A stretch of DNA of 46,114 bases from contig JANQHX010000059.1 of NCBI GenBank assembly GCA_028282465.1, positions 1 through 46,114 of the forward strand, read 5' to 3'. The position numbers and the translations under genes were made by a program. Of the stretch, positions 18,120 to 26,608 are shown in pieces. Below the pieces are notes generated by a model. It was not told the origin of the DNA and did no database searches. It worked only from the letters and a program-made list of their open reading frames with translations. Each line of letters begins with the position of its first letter. The first letter of the stretch is position 1. The stretch is from Gynuella sp. GTDB taxonomy: Bacteria; Pseudomonadota; Gammaproteobacteria; Pseudomonadales; Natronospirillaceae.

Positions 18120-19507
18120 TAGGTTAACTTACGCTTTCTCACTATCAGCAACCCTATCAAAAGAACCAACACTCCGAAAGAACCCGCCTCTTCACTGTTA
18201 AGTTTTTGAGACTGCTTTGCCTCAGCCATGGTTGAATTATCTAATGAAATGGAAACCTGATCAGTACCCGGCGCCAAACTCACCTCTAAACCCGAAGCAA
18301 CACCACTATACAACTTGCTGCTTGGCTGAGTTTGTTCACCAAATGAAATCACACCGTACACGCCAGGGAAAACATCACCGGCATCGCCGCCGTTCAAGAA
18401 CTCATCCATTTGATCAAGGCCATCTGCACTTTCTATATCAATTAGCTTGTGATTTTCATCATCATTATGTCTTCGGCTTTCATCAACATGGGTAATTAGA
18501 ATCCCAGCACCTGGTAAGCCAGCATCAAACGACTCCCGCTCTCTGCGCTCGATTAAAAAGTATTCATTGTCCGTGATGTTAATCTGAGCAACTTCATCGA
18601 TATCTAATTCAAGATCCACACTGGTTGCCACTTGGTCTGGAATTAAAAAACCAGCCTTCTTTTTACTCCACGCCAGCATACCGGCTGGGCTGTCACCTAG
18701 TTGTCCATGTTTTGAATTCCAAACACCTCGCCCCATCAAACCCCAATTGCCTACACCAGTTGATGAGCCATCTCGATCGTATAAATCCGGTAGGTTGAAA
18801 ATCAGGTGACCTAATTCATGAGCAATGATTCCGATGCTGGCTTGCATTTGACCATGCAGCTCACCAAACATGGCGTACTCGCCCAAACGAACTCCATCGA
18901 GAACCACGGTGCTGGTTGACTGATGCGCCCACACATTTGGAGTTGAAGCAGAGGTACCGCCAAAAGCCATGTCATACCCAGCAATCACCATAATAATCGC
19001 CAACTCATCTGGCGACACAGCCCCATCGCCATTTTTGTCATACATAGAGTAATTGAACTTTTCACCCGCTTTGCGCATGGCATCAGAAGCTAATTCTTTT
19101 GCGCGACTAAAACTTGAGCCAGAATTTGGGTGATTAGACGACAGCTCAACTTCAACAATTCCCGCTGAACCCGCAATTAAATTGAATTCACCATTTGAAG
19201 CCCAGTCGAAGTATTCAGCGACGCTACGATCACCTTCAAAGAAACGTTCTTGCCAATCACCTACTGAGGTTTGAAAGTCGCGATCAGCAAAGGACACCAT
19301 TAAAACCAAGGTGTCTACCTCCCCCAACACCTCTCTGTACCTCAAAGCCTTCGCACCCGTGATCATGCGACTTTCTATTTCATCGTGGGCGTGAAGGAAT
19401 TCAAGGCCATGCTGAGTATGAGCCGGTGCCAGTGCATTGACAGCGCCAGAAAAAAGAACAAAAACTGAGCAAATTGCGACATTTCTAACTAGGTTCAGAA
19501 GACTCAA
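18119..19507 (-). CDS. Secreted M6-type metalloprotease with GlyGly-CTERM-like tail
   Basis: 462-residue exported zinc protease. A signal peptide occupies about residues 1-25 (AVNA|LAP). The zinc motif HELGH is at 230-234, followed by NLPDLYD with a likely third ligand, matching immune-inhibitor-A-like (M6) proteases. An EF-hand-type loop DKNGDGAVSPDE is at 157-168. The C-terminus (about 440-462) is a small Gly/Ser motif (AGSFG), a hydrophobic helix and a basic end (RKRKLT), the build of GlyGly-CTERM sorting tails. The start is TTG 19507 with GGAG seven bases upstream; no ATG fits. It is the first gene of a coupled trio with rhombosortase. Confidence 0.85.
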   Translation of the reverse strand: MSLLNLVRNVAICSVFVLFSGAVNALAPAHTQHGLEFLHAHDEIESRMITGAKALRYREVLGEVDTLVLMVSFADRDFQTSVGDWQERFFEGDRSVAEYFDWASNGEFNLIAGSAGIVEVELSSNHPNSGSSFSRAKELASDAMRKAGEKFNYSMYDKNGDGAVSPDELAIIMVIAGYDMAFGGTSASTPNVWAHQSTSTVVLDGVRLGEYAMFGELHGQMQASIGIIAHELGHLIFNLPDLYDRDGSSTGVGNWGLMGRGVWNSKHGQLGDSPAGMLAWSKKKAGFLIPDQVATSVDLELDIDEVAQINITDNEYFLIERRERESFDAGLPGAGILITHVDESRRHNDDENHKLIDIESADGLDQMDEFLNGGDAGDVFPGVYGVISFGEQTQPSSKLYSGVASGLEVSLAPGTDQVSISLDNSTMAEAKQSQKLNSEEAGSFGVLVLLIGLLIVRKRKLT

Positions 19508-19808
19508 AACAAAGCTCCAGAAGAAGGATTCTTAGATGACCTCCCCTAAAGCGCGAACTAGTCCACATTCGCATGCCAACAACCATTTCAAACCAAAGGA
19601 CAATCCCCTGACAGTTGCAAAAATATCCGAGTCAAAAACGACAAATATCTATCTCTTTTAAGTTCTCCGTGTAACAAAATGTTTTCACTTGGACCGCTTT
19701 TCGTGCTGACCAATACCTCTGAAAAGTGACCATTTCAGTGTGATCTAATGCCCTAAAACGTCATATCAAGATAACGGTATAAATAGCGATAACAACCTAA
19801 GCCCAGTA

Positions 19809-19988
19809 TTGGAGAGGCTTCAGGCATGGTTATTCGAAACGTCAAGTGACGAAGGGTTGAAGATAGTGAGGCCTAATCATCCAGTTGCAGGGTCTCAAAT
19901 GGATCCAGAAAGAGTGTTTCAGTACTTTCAAACCTTGCCTGTTATTCAAAGCAAGTCGCGACAGAAATCGGCCAATGTCAAATATTGA
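19809..19988 (+). pseudogene. Possible degraded coding remnant
   Basis: A 59-codon open stretch reads LERLQAWLFETSSDEG and later MDPERVFQYFQTLPVIQ, a natural-looking amphipathic composition, and ends at TGA 19988. The frame stays open about 20 codons further upstream but has no ATG and no ribosome-binding site; starts at TTG 19809 or GTG 19866 are possible. I recognise no family. It may be the tail of a lost gene, a tiny orphan gene, or chance. Confidence 0.25.
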
Positions 19989-20080
19989 TCCCCTTTTAAT
20001 CAACCAATGAGTACCTTCAAAAAAATGACACTCTCATTTGAAAGGCTTAGCTAGGCAATTTATAAAATGCACTGTACTTT

Positions 20081-20100
20081 CCAGCACAAACCAGCACAAA
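20081..20100 (+). repeat. Tandem 10-bp repeat CCAGCACAAA x2
   Basis: Two perfect adjacent copies (20081-20090, 20091-20100), 84 bases before the chemoreceptor start. This is one helical turn per unit, so it could be a two-site regulator element or simple slippage. Confidence 0.6.
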
Positions 20101-20138
20101 AAGCTGATCAAGTATTAGTCAAAGCAAAATCGTCACTG

Positions 20139-20182
20139 TTGTTCTAGGCTTATGGTTAAAATAAGAACAATTGAGAAGCCTA
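20139..20182 (+). promoter_or_regulatory. Interlocked inverted repeats before the chemoreceptor start
   Basis: TTGTTCT (20139-20145) pairs with AGAACAA (20164-20170), and TAGGCTT (20145-20151) pairs with AAGCCTA (20176-20182). The order a-b-a'-b' allows either alternating hairpins or a pseudoknot. The last arm ends one base before the ATG at 20184 and flanks the weak GAG ribosome-binding site. A transcript covering it could be translationally controlled; the transcription start is unknown. Confidence 0.35.
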
Positions 20183-20183
20183 A

Positions 20184-21752
20184 ATGCGCAAAACCGGCCC
20201 AGTGACGCAAAAAGAGATACCCTTTCCTAAAGGGGCTCAAATTATCTCTGCAACTGACTTGAAGAGTCGGATTACCTGTTGCAACCAAGATTTCGTGAGG
20301 ATTAGTGGCTACAGCGAAGAAGAACTATTAGGCGAAGCCCATAACATTCTCAGGCACCCAGATATGCCACAAGCCGCTTTCGCGATGCTCTGGGATCGAG
20401 TTCAAAGTGGTAAGCCATGGATGGGTATCGTAAAGAACCGAGCCAAAAACGGCGATCATTACTGGGTTGATGCCTATGTCACCCCCATGAAAGAAAGTGG
20501 CCAAATGGTGGGTTATGAATCAGTTAGGTTCGAGCCTGATCGTGACATGGTTAAACGTGCCGAGGAAGTTTACCAACGCATCAATAATGGCCGCCAGCCT
20601 TTGCCTTTTTGGCCTAAACATAAGTCCTCTGTGGCAGCTCTTATAGGTTTACTCGGGTTAACCCTCAGCAACTCACTAATTGCTCTAGTGGCGACCAATT
20701 GGTTACCTGGAATAACAGCCATGGTTTTGTCGGCTACCATCAGCGCCCTTGTCGCACTGCCTATCTATTTATCCTATGTCAACAAACAAACTAAAACGGC
20801 GGAAGACGTCATCAATGACCCCATCGCTCAGTACATTTATACCGGCGATTTAAGCGCTCAAGGCAAAACTAAAATGGCAGTTAAGGCCAGTCATCAACAC
20901 TTGCACACCGTCCTGGAACGGTTAGAGCAATTGTCTAATGAAGTATCAGAGTTGGCAGATAAATCATCGAGCGCCGCAACCGAAGCAGCAGAAAACTCTC
21001 AACACCAAGAAGCAGAAGTTCAGAGCGTTACATCAGCCACTCAAGCCATGAAATCAACGATAGGAGAAATTACAGAGTCTACGGAACAGGCTTCTATCTC
21101 AACGACCCGCGGTACTACCGAGGCAACGAAGGGAGCCCAGATTCTAACTCTGGCCATTAAAGAAATTGAACAGCTGAACTCAACTATCCAAGAAGCGAAT
21201 CAAGAAATTACCCAACTGTCTGAAGATAGCCAAGAGATCAGATCGGTACTTGAAGTGATCAGCAGTATCGCGGAGCAGACCAACCTTCTAGCCTTGAACG
21301 CCGCTATTGAAGCCGCTCGGGCCGGTGAACAAGGTAGAGGGTTTGCTGTGGTTGCCGATGAAGTGAGAAGCCTGGCTCAACGAACACAGGAATCCACGAG
21401 CTCTATCGCTGGGATTATAGAGAAGCTTACTTCTACCACGGATCAAGCAGTTAAAACCATGGAGCAAGGCACTAAGATTGTTGTTGAGTCTCAAGAGAAA
21501 ATTAATGACGCTGGCGAAGCCATCCGAGCCGTCGAAACTGTGGTCAATGATATTAACGCCAGAACCGTTGATGTCGGTTCAGTTTCAGAAAAACAACTCC
21601 AATCGGCTCAAGACATTATTCAGACCACAGAGAGCATCGTTGAATTGAGCGCCAGTTCGTCTGACATAAATGACAAATCACAGAAAATCAGTGAAAAGCT
21701 TGCGGAACTGGCGAGTGCCCAGAAACTGCTAATTCAACGTTTTCGTTCTTAA
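20184..21752 (+). CDS. PAS-domain methyl-accepting chemotaxis protein (Aer-like)
   Basis: 522-residue receptor. An N-terminal PAS domain (about 15-120; [20 protein letters not shown] and [13 protein letters not shown] match Aer-type sensors, where PAS binds FAD for energy or redox taxis) is followed by two close hydrophobic segments at about 150-195 with little periplasmic part. A HAMP-like region and a long coiled-coil signalling domain follow. The conserved hairpin tip reads [20 protein letters not shown], followed by [13 protein letters not shown]. No CheR-binding pentapeptide is seen at the C-terminus. It stands alone. Aerotaxis is a reasonable inference, not proven. Confidence 0.9.
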   Translation: MRKTGPVTQKEIPFPKGAQIISATDLKSRITCCNQDFVRISGYSEEELLGEAHNILRHPDMPQAAFAMLWDRVQSGKPWMGIVKNRAKNGDHYWVDAYVTPMKESGQMVGYESVRFEPDRDMVKRAEEVYQRINNGRQPLPFWPKHKSSVAALIGLLGLTLSNSLIALVATNWLPGITAMVLSATISALVALPIYLSYVNKQTKTAEDVINDPIAQYIYTGDLSAQGKTKMAVKASHQHLHTVLERLEQLSNEVSELADKSSSAATEAAENSQHQEAEVQSVTSATQAMKSTIGEITESTEQASISTTRGTTEATKGAQILTLAIKEIEQLNSTIQEANQEITQLSEDSQEIRSVLEVISSIAEQTNLLALNAAIEAARAGEQGRGFAVVADEVRSLAQRTQESTSSIAGIIEKLTSTTDQAVKTMEQGTKIVVESQEKINDAGEAIRAVETVVNDINARTVDVGSVSEKQLQSAQDIIQTTESIVELSASSSDINDKSQKISEKLAELASAQKLLIQRFRS

Positions 21753-22283
21753 AGAGTTTTTGTTTTATAAAGTGTTTGCCCTGGGTCGTGATCTTAATAA
21801 CCTGCCAATTTACTTTTTGAGTTGGCAATTACTGTCTTCAATTTCTGAAGAACTTACACCTAAAAGTCTTTTCCAAATACATCTACTGAGCACCAATAAT
21901 ACATACAAAAAACAAGTATTTAGATGTTTCTAGAGGGGAAAAACTCCCGAAATCACTCAGGTTACAACAACCCTATTTGTGACATGGTTTTGGCTTATAT
22001 TCTGCCCATCAGCGTCAAAACCTCTCCTAAATTGCTTATAACTCAACCAGCCCTTAAACCGATAAAGTTGTAAATATGCTCTAATAACGTCTTTTTTTAG
22101 CCAAGAATTTGTCATATATGAATTTTTCGGAAATCGTTAAAATTCAATAATTTCAATAACTTGCAGCATTTTTTTCCAGCAATACTTTTAAAACCTCTCC
22201 AAACCCTGTAATTTTCTGTTTTTATTGGCCTTAGATATGCTATTTTCTGTGAACAATGTCTCAGATTTTTTACAAGCGAAATC
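21753..22283. other. Intergenic region before the DUF11 cluster
   Basis: About 530 bases, increasingly AT-rich toward the cluster. TGCCAATT / AGTTGGCA at 21803-21827 forms an 8-bp stem after the chemoreceptor but lacks a T-run, so it is a doubtful terminator. TATGCT and TATTTT near 22236-22245 could act as -10 elements for the cluster, without a good -35. No credible ORF was found. Confidence 0.45.
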
Positions 22284-24890
22284 GTGAATTTAAATAGAAA
22301 ATTCTCCAGCAGCCTGCTTCTCACATCAGGCCTTTTATTGGGCAACTTGGCCCAGGGAGAAAGCTATTGTTCAGACAACGGTGGCAATGGCTGGGACTTT
22401 ACGGCCGCCGTGGCTTGGGGTCAGACCATCGACATACCAGTGGATCTGGGTGCAGATAAAATCTCCAATGCTAGAGTCTTTGTGGATGTAACCCACGATT
22501 GGGTCGGAGATGTAGTGCTCGATCTGAGATCTCCTGCTGGCACTCAGGTTAGACTTTATGAACGCCCAGGCACTTTCCTTTCTACCTGGGGTTGCTCACG
22601 AAACAACTTCAGAATTTCGTTCGATGACAATGCATCTCTAGGGCCTTTAAACCCAAGTTATGATGATGGTTGCCCGGTGTCCGGATCAAATGTTTCCCCG
22701 GCTTATGACGGGCCTTATAAACCGGTAGATGATCTATCTGTTTTTTCTACTAATAATGAAGATGCCTCTGGCATTTGGCAGCTGACCATAACCGATGCTG
22801 CAAATATTGAGTCTACAAATAGACTCAACGAATTTTGCGTCACCATTGACGTTCCTAGGCCTGACTTATCTTACTCAAACCTTTCAGTGGTTGATATCAA
22901 TGGCGGCAATGTCAATCGTGGCGACATTCTGGAATTTAGAGCCACCATTCGTAACGACGGAAACCGCGAAGGAATTGCCAGTCTTTCAGGTGACATCGCG
23001 AGTCACTTAACTAATTTTCAAGTTCTATCAACACCAAATAACAGTGTTGATCAGTCAGATTTAATTGCTGGATCAAATGGCAATGGTTTTCTTGAAATAG
23101 AGAATATCGAGATTCCAATCAATGGTTCCGGCTTGGTTGTTTTTAGAGCCGAGGTGAATAACCTCGCGCCTGACGGTACATCCATTCAACAAGCGCTGAG
23201 ATTAGTTGATCAATTCTCTGAGCAACTTGATTTATCCGCATATGAATTAACTGTGAGCGACCCAGTTGCACCACCGGCCAGTGGTAACAAACCCCTGTAC
23301 TTTGTCAGTAACACTGAACTCTCAAGAAATTTAAATGATGTTTCTAATAACGTTTACAGAATAAACGTCAGGGAATCTCAAAACTGGTCCCTTAGAGAAT
23401 TAACCACAGCAGATATTTCAGTAAACAGCGGCAACATCCCTCTCACACTAGTGGCTTGCGTAGGGAACAATTCATGTAATCAACAAGGCAATGCCATTAC
23501 CGTTGATGTCAGCGTATTCGTAAATGATGGTTTTGGAGACACAGAACTCGGCACCACTTCGTTTACTCTCAACCCTTCAAACAGCCCCCAGACAATAAAC
23601 CTGAGTGTGCCCAACAATCTAGGCAGTTTTATTCTTCAAGAATCCAGCACAGTGACGGTCAAGATTTCTCATTTAGGTGGTAACAATCGAGGCCTGCGCA
23701 TTTTCAGTAACAGAAATAACCAAACATCTCAATTAGATCTCTCGGTTGCCACTTTAATAAAAGTAGAGAATTTAGAATTTTGGGACAGTAATTATTTTTC
23801 TGGCGGAAGTAGAAAAAACTATTTTCAGCACAATGAAAATGTTTTCTTTCGCTCTCTGGTCAGCGACCCTTTTGGCGCTTTTGATATCACCAATGCGCAA
23901 ATCACTATAACCGACCCAAATAACAATGTTGTAGTCAATTCAAACAATATGTCAGTGGTTTTTTCCGATTCCATTCAAGGAGAAAAAACCTTTGAGTTTT
24001 CATATAACCTGGGTTCATCTCCAACAATTGGCAGCTGGAAAGTACAGGTTACGGCGATTGAAGGATTCGAATCCTCTCCCATTACGGATTCAATAACGAA
24101 TTACTTTTACGTCGGCAACGACACCAATTTAAGTGTTGTTAAAACAGTTGATAATGTCTCACCCAACTTGGGTGAAAGTGTCGAATACCTTATTAGACTG
24201 CAAAATCTTGGGCCAGCAGACGCGACCAATATCGGCATTATTGATCTTCTACCTAACGAACTGACGTTTAATTCAGTGACTCTGCTTCCTAATCAGAGTT
24301 ATAACGAACAAGATGGCAACTGGTTTATCCCAAGCTTGGGTGCAGGTCAGTCAACCAATATTTATATTCGAGCAACGCCTACTGATAGCGGTGTAATTAC
24401 CAATACTGCAACAGTTAATTTCTTAGCTCAGGTGGATACCAACAGTTCAGACAACACCAGTTCGGTAGACATTAATGTGGTTGGCCCGGCAGAGTTGTCA
24501 GTGTCTCGAAGTGTTAGTCCAACAACGGCAGAACCTGGCACCTTTGTGACACACAGTATTCAAATCACCAACATCGGCGGAGTCCCTGCCGACAACATTA
24601 GTGTTAAAGAAGAAGTCACTCTGTTCTTATCACTCGAATTAGATCCAAATTCAACAGGCATTTTAAATGGGTCTGAGTCCGTGTCATGTATTTCAGGATG
24701 CGCAGCTGGAGTACTGGAACTCAACACTATTGTTTTTTCATCTGACCCTGCGGGTACCGTTTTCGATTATGTTCCTACCAATTCAGGAGATGGTACTGAC
24801 GGCAATATTGCTTTCTGGCGAAGCTTAATGTCCGGGCAATTGAATGCAGGCGATTCATTTGAACTTCAATACAGGGCAAAAATTAAATGA
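22284..24890 (+). CDS. Exported protein with P-domain and DUF11-type repeats
   Basis: 868 residues. A signal peptide lies at about 1-25 (LLLGNLAQGE). Residues about 28-190 resemble the P/Homo B beta-sandwich found C-terminal to subtilisin-like proteases (VFVDVTHDWVGDVVLDLRSP, then ASGIWQLTITDAA), but no protease domain is present. Next come CARD-like beta domains and two DUF11-type domains (LSVVKTVDNVSPNLGESVEY, then LSVSRSVSPTTAEPGTFV), a repeat common in large surface proteins. The start is GTG 22284 with a weak ribosome-binding site. It overlaps the next frame by ATGA. First gene of a five-gene exported-protein cluster; function unknown. Confidence 0.8.
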   Translation: MNLNRKFSSSLLLTSGLLLGNLAQGESYCSDNGGNGWDFTAAVAWGQTIDIPVDLGADKISNARVFVDVTHDWVGDVVLDLRSPAGTQVRLYERPGTFLSTWGCSRNNFRISFDDNASLGPLNPSYDDGCPVSGSNVSPAYDGPYKPVDDLSVFSTNNEDASGIWQLTITDAANIESTNRLNEFCVTIDVPRPDLSYSNLSVVDINGGNVNRGDILEFRATIRNDGNREGIASLSGDIASHLTNFQVLSTPNNSVDQSDLIAGSNGNGFLEIENIEIPINGSGLVVFRAEVNNLAPDGTSIQQALRLVDQFSEQLDLSAYELTVSDPVAPPASGNKPLYFVSNTELSRNLNDVSNNVYRINVRESQNWSLRELTTADISVNSGNIPLTLVACVGNNSCNQQGNAITVDVSVFVNDGFGDTELGTTSFTLNPSNSPQTINLSVPNNLGSFILQESSTVTVKISHLGGNNRGLRIFSNRNNQTSQLDLSVATLIKVENLEFWDSNYFSGGSRKNYFQHNENVFFRSLVSDPFGAFDITNAQITITDPNNNVVVNSNNMSVVFSDSIQGEKTFEFSYNLGSSPTIGSWKVQVTAIEGFESSPITDSITNYFYVGNDTNLSVVKTVDNVSPNLGESVEYLIRLQNLGPADATNIGIIDLLPNELTFNSVTLLPNQSYNEQDGNWFIPSLGAGQSTNIYIRATPTDSGVITNTATVNFLAQVDTNSSDNTSSVDINVVGPAELSVSRSVSPTTAEPGTFVTHSIQITNIGGVPADNISVKEEVTLFLSLELDPNSTGILNGSESVSCISGCAAGVLELNTIVFSSDPAGTVFDYVPTNSGDGTDGNIAFWRSLMSGQLNAGDSFELQYRAKIK

Positions 24891-24898
24891 GGTTACCT

Positions 24899-25348
24899 AT
24901 GAAAATAATACTCGCTGTGTTGTGGCTTTTTATTACCGCCAGTGTTTTGTCTGAGCCAGTTATAAAAATATCAAGTCACGCTTTAGTAGAAGAGTACATA
25001 GAACAAGAAGACGGTACTGAGGTGATGGTAAGAAAAGTTGTTACCACCGTAGACCCAGGCACTGAAATTATTTTTGAATTGGTGGTCACCAACGAAGGCA
25101 CTAGCACCGCAACGGGTGTCAACGTCAATAATCCAGTGCCTAACGGCACTTATTACTTAGAGGGTTCAGCAAAAGGAGTGAACTCAAACATTACTGCTTC
25201 ATTCGATAATGAGGAGTTTTTACCTGAAGCGGAATTACTAGATGGAGAATTAACCGCTTCTGACATTCGCTATTTGCGATGGACTTTAGAAAGCATTGGC
25301 GCACAAGAAAAACAGACTCTGGAGTTTAGAGTCAAAGTAAATAATTAA
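24899..25348 (+). CDS. Small exported DUF11-like protein
   Basis: 149 residues from ATG 24899, which has GAGG six bases upstream and gives a clean signal peptide (MKIILAVLWLFITASVLSEP). The frame also opens at ATG 24887, overlapping the previous stop as ATGA, but that start would put four extra residues before the signal peptide. The mature part is a single DUF11-like beta domain (IFELVVTNEGTSTATGVNVN, then LRWTLESIGAQEKQTLEFRV). It may be an accessory subunit of the same surface structure as its neighbours. Confidence 0.7.
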   Translation: MKIILAVLWLFITASVLSEPVIKISSHALVEEYIEQEDGTEVMVRKVVTTVDPGTEIIFELVVTNEGTSTATGVNVNNPVPNGTYYLEGSAKGVNSNITASFDNEEFLPEAELLDGELTASDIRYLRWTLESIGAQEKQTLEFRVKVNN

Positions 25349-25368
25349 ATTAACCGGGAGTAGATTTT

Positions 25369-26565
25369 ATGAAAGCTTTTAAGCCACTCGTAATCGCAAC
25401 TGCTACTACCCTGAGCCTCGGTTTGTCTCAGGGTGCATGGGCTGATTACACCATTACCAACACTGTAACTGTCGATTATTTTTCAGGCACTGCTACCAGT
25501 TCTGTGGAAGATAATATTTCAATTACCGTCAACTCAGTTTATACCATTGATACTACGGATATTGGTTCTTTGGTTAGCCCTGGAACCAATGTTCCACCTG
25601 GGTCAACCGACACTCAAACCTTTGACATAGTGAACACTGGTAACGTACCTGTGCAAGCAGTGGTCACGTTAGATATTGATACCACTGACTCAGATGGCGC
25701 CTGTACAAATGGTACCGGTGGTTGTGATTTTGCAGTCGTACAAAACTTTTCGGCGCAAGTGAACCAAGTGACTAACCCAGCTAGCACAATTATTACCGAG
25801 CAGACAGCGACTGGCAGTAATAGTGGCACTGCGTTACTTGGCGGCACCGTGACTTCAGGTGCGGTCACTAGCGGAGGCACAGTGTTAACTGTTGTGGACA
25901 GCACTTATTTTGCTGTGGGCGACATCGTTATTATTGAAGGCAATGCCACTGAATTTGAAGTGGTTTCTATACCTGATGGAACCAGCATTGAGTTAGACCA
26001 AGACACAGGTCTTGTTAGCTCATTCGGTGTTTTGGTTTCTGAATTAGCGAGAATTGAATTAGCGATCAATGATGTGGGCGAGGTGGTTGCCGGTAATGAG
26101 GGCACTATTGACTTCTCAGTTGATCTTGCCTTCTTAGAAACCGATGGCGCCACACCAGCAGATTCTGGATCTCAGGATTTAGACCCGCCTCAAGTAGTGA
26201 GCTACACGGTAAATGGTACCAACCTAACGGTTGTTAAGTCAGTTAGTACTCCTGCCACTGGTGGGGCATTCGTTGCTGATAATACCGCCACTGCCGAAGC
26301 CGGTGACACCATCACTTATCAGTTGGTCATTACCAACACAGGGTTGTCTGCAACCACGGCACTCACTATTACCGATGTCTTGTCTGGCTTTACTGATTAC
26401 GCCGAAGGAACGGTTGCCATTGAAGATGAAACAGGGGCGGTAGTTACATTTACCAGCACCCTTCCAGGCGCAACCGAGTTAGGTGGATCTATTGTGTTGA
26501 CTCCAGATTCACAGATTCAACCCAGTGGCTTCTTCACCGTAACCTATGACGTAGTCGTACAATAA
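25369..26565 (+). CDS. Exported Thr/Ser-rich DUF11-like protein, possible major subunit
   Basis: 398 residues. The signal peptide ends at AWA|DYT (residue 25 or 26). The mature protein is rich in Thr, Ser, Val and Gly and poor in charge except Asp/Glu. It has one pair of nearby cysteines (GACTNGTGGCDF) and a C-terminal DUF11 domain (LTVVKSVSTP, then TITYQLVITNTGLSATTALT). A good GGGAG lies eight bases before ATG 25369, and a strong terminator directly follows the stop. Strong ribosome binding plus a private terminator suggest it is the most abundant product of the cluster, perhaps a structural subunit; this is inference. Confidence 0.75.
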   Translation: MKAFKPLVIATATTLSLGLSQGAWADYTITNTVTVDYFSGTATSSVEDNISITVNSVYTIDTTDIGSLVSPGTNVPPGSTDTQTFDIVNTGNVPVQAVVTLDIDTTDSDGACTNGTGGCDFAVVQNFSAQVNQVTNPASTIITEQTATGSNSGTALLGGTVTSGAVTSGGTVLTVVDSTYFAVGDIVIIEGNATEFEVVSIPDGTSIELDQDTGLVSSFGVLVSELARIELAINDVGEVVAGNEGTIDFSVDLAFLETDGATPADSGSQDLDPPQVVSYTVNGTNLTVVKSVSTPATGGAFVADNTATAEAGDTITYQLVITNTGLSATTALTITDVLSGFTDYAEGTVAIEDETGAVVTFTSTLPGATELGGSIVLTPDSQIQPSGFFTVTYDVVVQ

Positions 26566-26574
26566 TAATGATGA

Positions 26575-26602
26575 ATCCCCCGAATCATTTCGGGGGATCT
26601 TT
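26575..26602 (+). terminator. Intrinsic terminator inside the DUF11 cluster, carrying the next gene's Shine-Dalgarno
   Basis: ATCCCCCGAA (26575-26584) and TTCGGGGGAT (26589-26598) form a 10-bp stem with a TCAT loop, followed by CTTTTAC. The 3' arm contains GGGGGA, the only purine-rich ribosome-binding candidate for the next gene (ATG 26609, eleven bases away). The hairpin may therefore both limit read-through and hide the next start. Confidence 0.8.
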
Positions 26603-26608
26603 TACTTT

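Larger units (their letters stand above)
19508..20183. other. Intergenic region between protease and chemoreceptor
   Basis: About 676 bases holding the divergent upstream regions of both genes. It includes an open stretch without ATG at 19809-19988, a perfect 10-bp tandem repeat CCAGCACAAA at 20081-20100, and two interlocked inverted repeats just before the chemoreceptor start. No promoter can be named with confidence. Confidence 0.5.

Noticed and set aside
22112-22345. 77-codon minus-strand ORF upstream of the DUF11 cluster
   Set aside because: Overlaps the start and signal peptide of the plus-strand gene, has a low-complexity Lys/Leu composition, and shows no ribosome-binding site.
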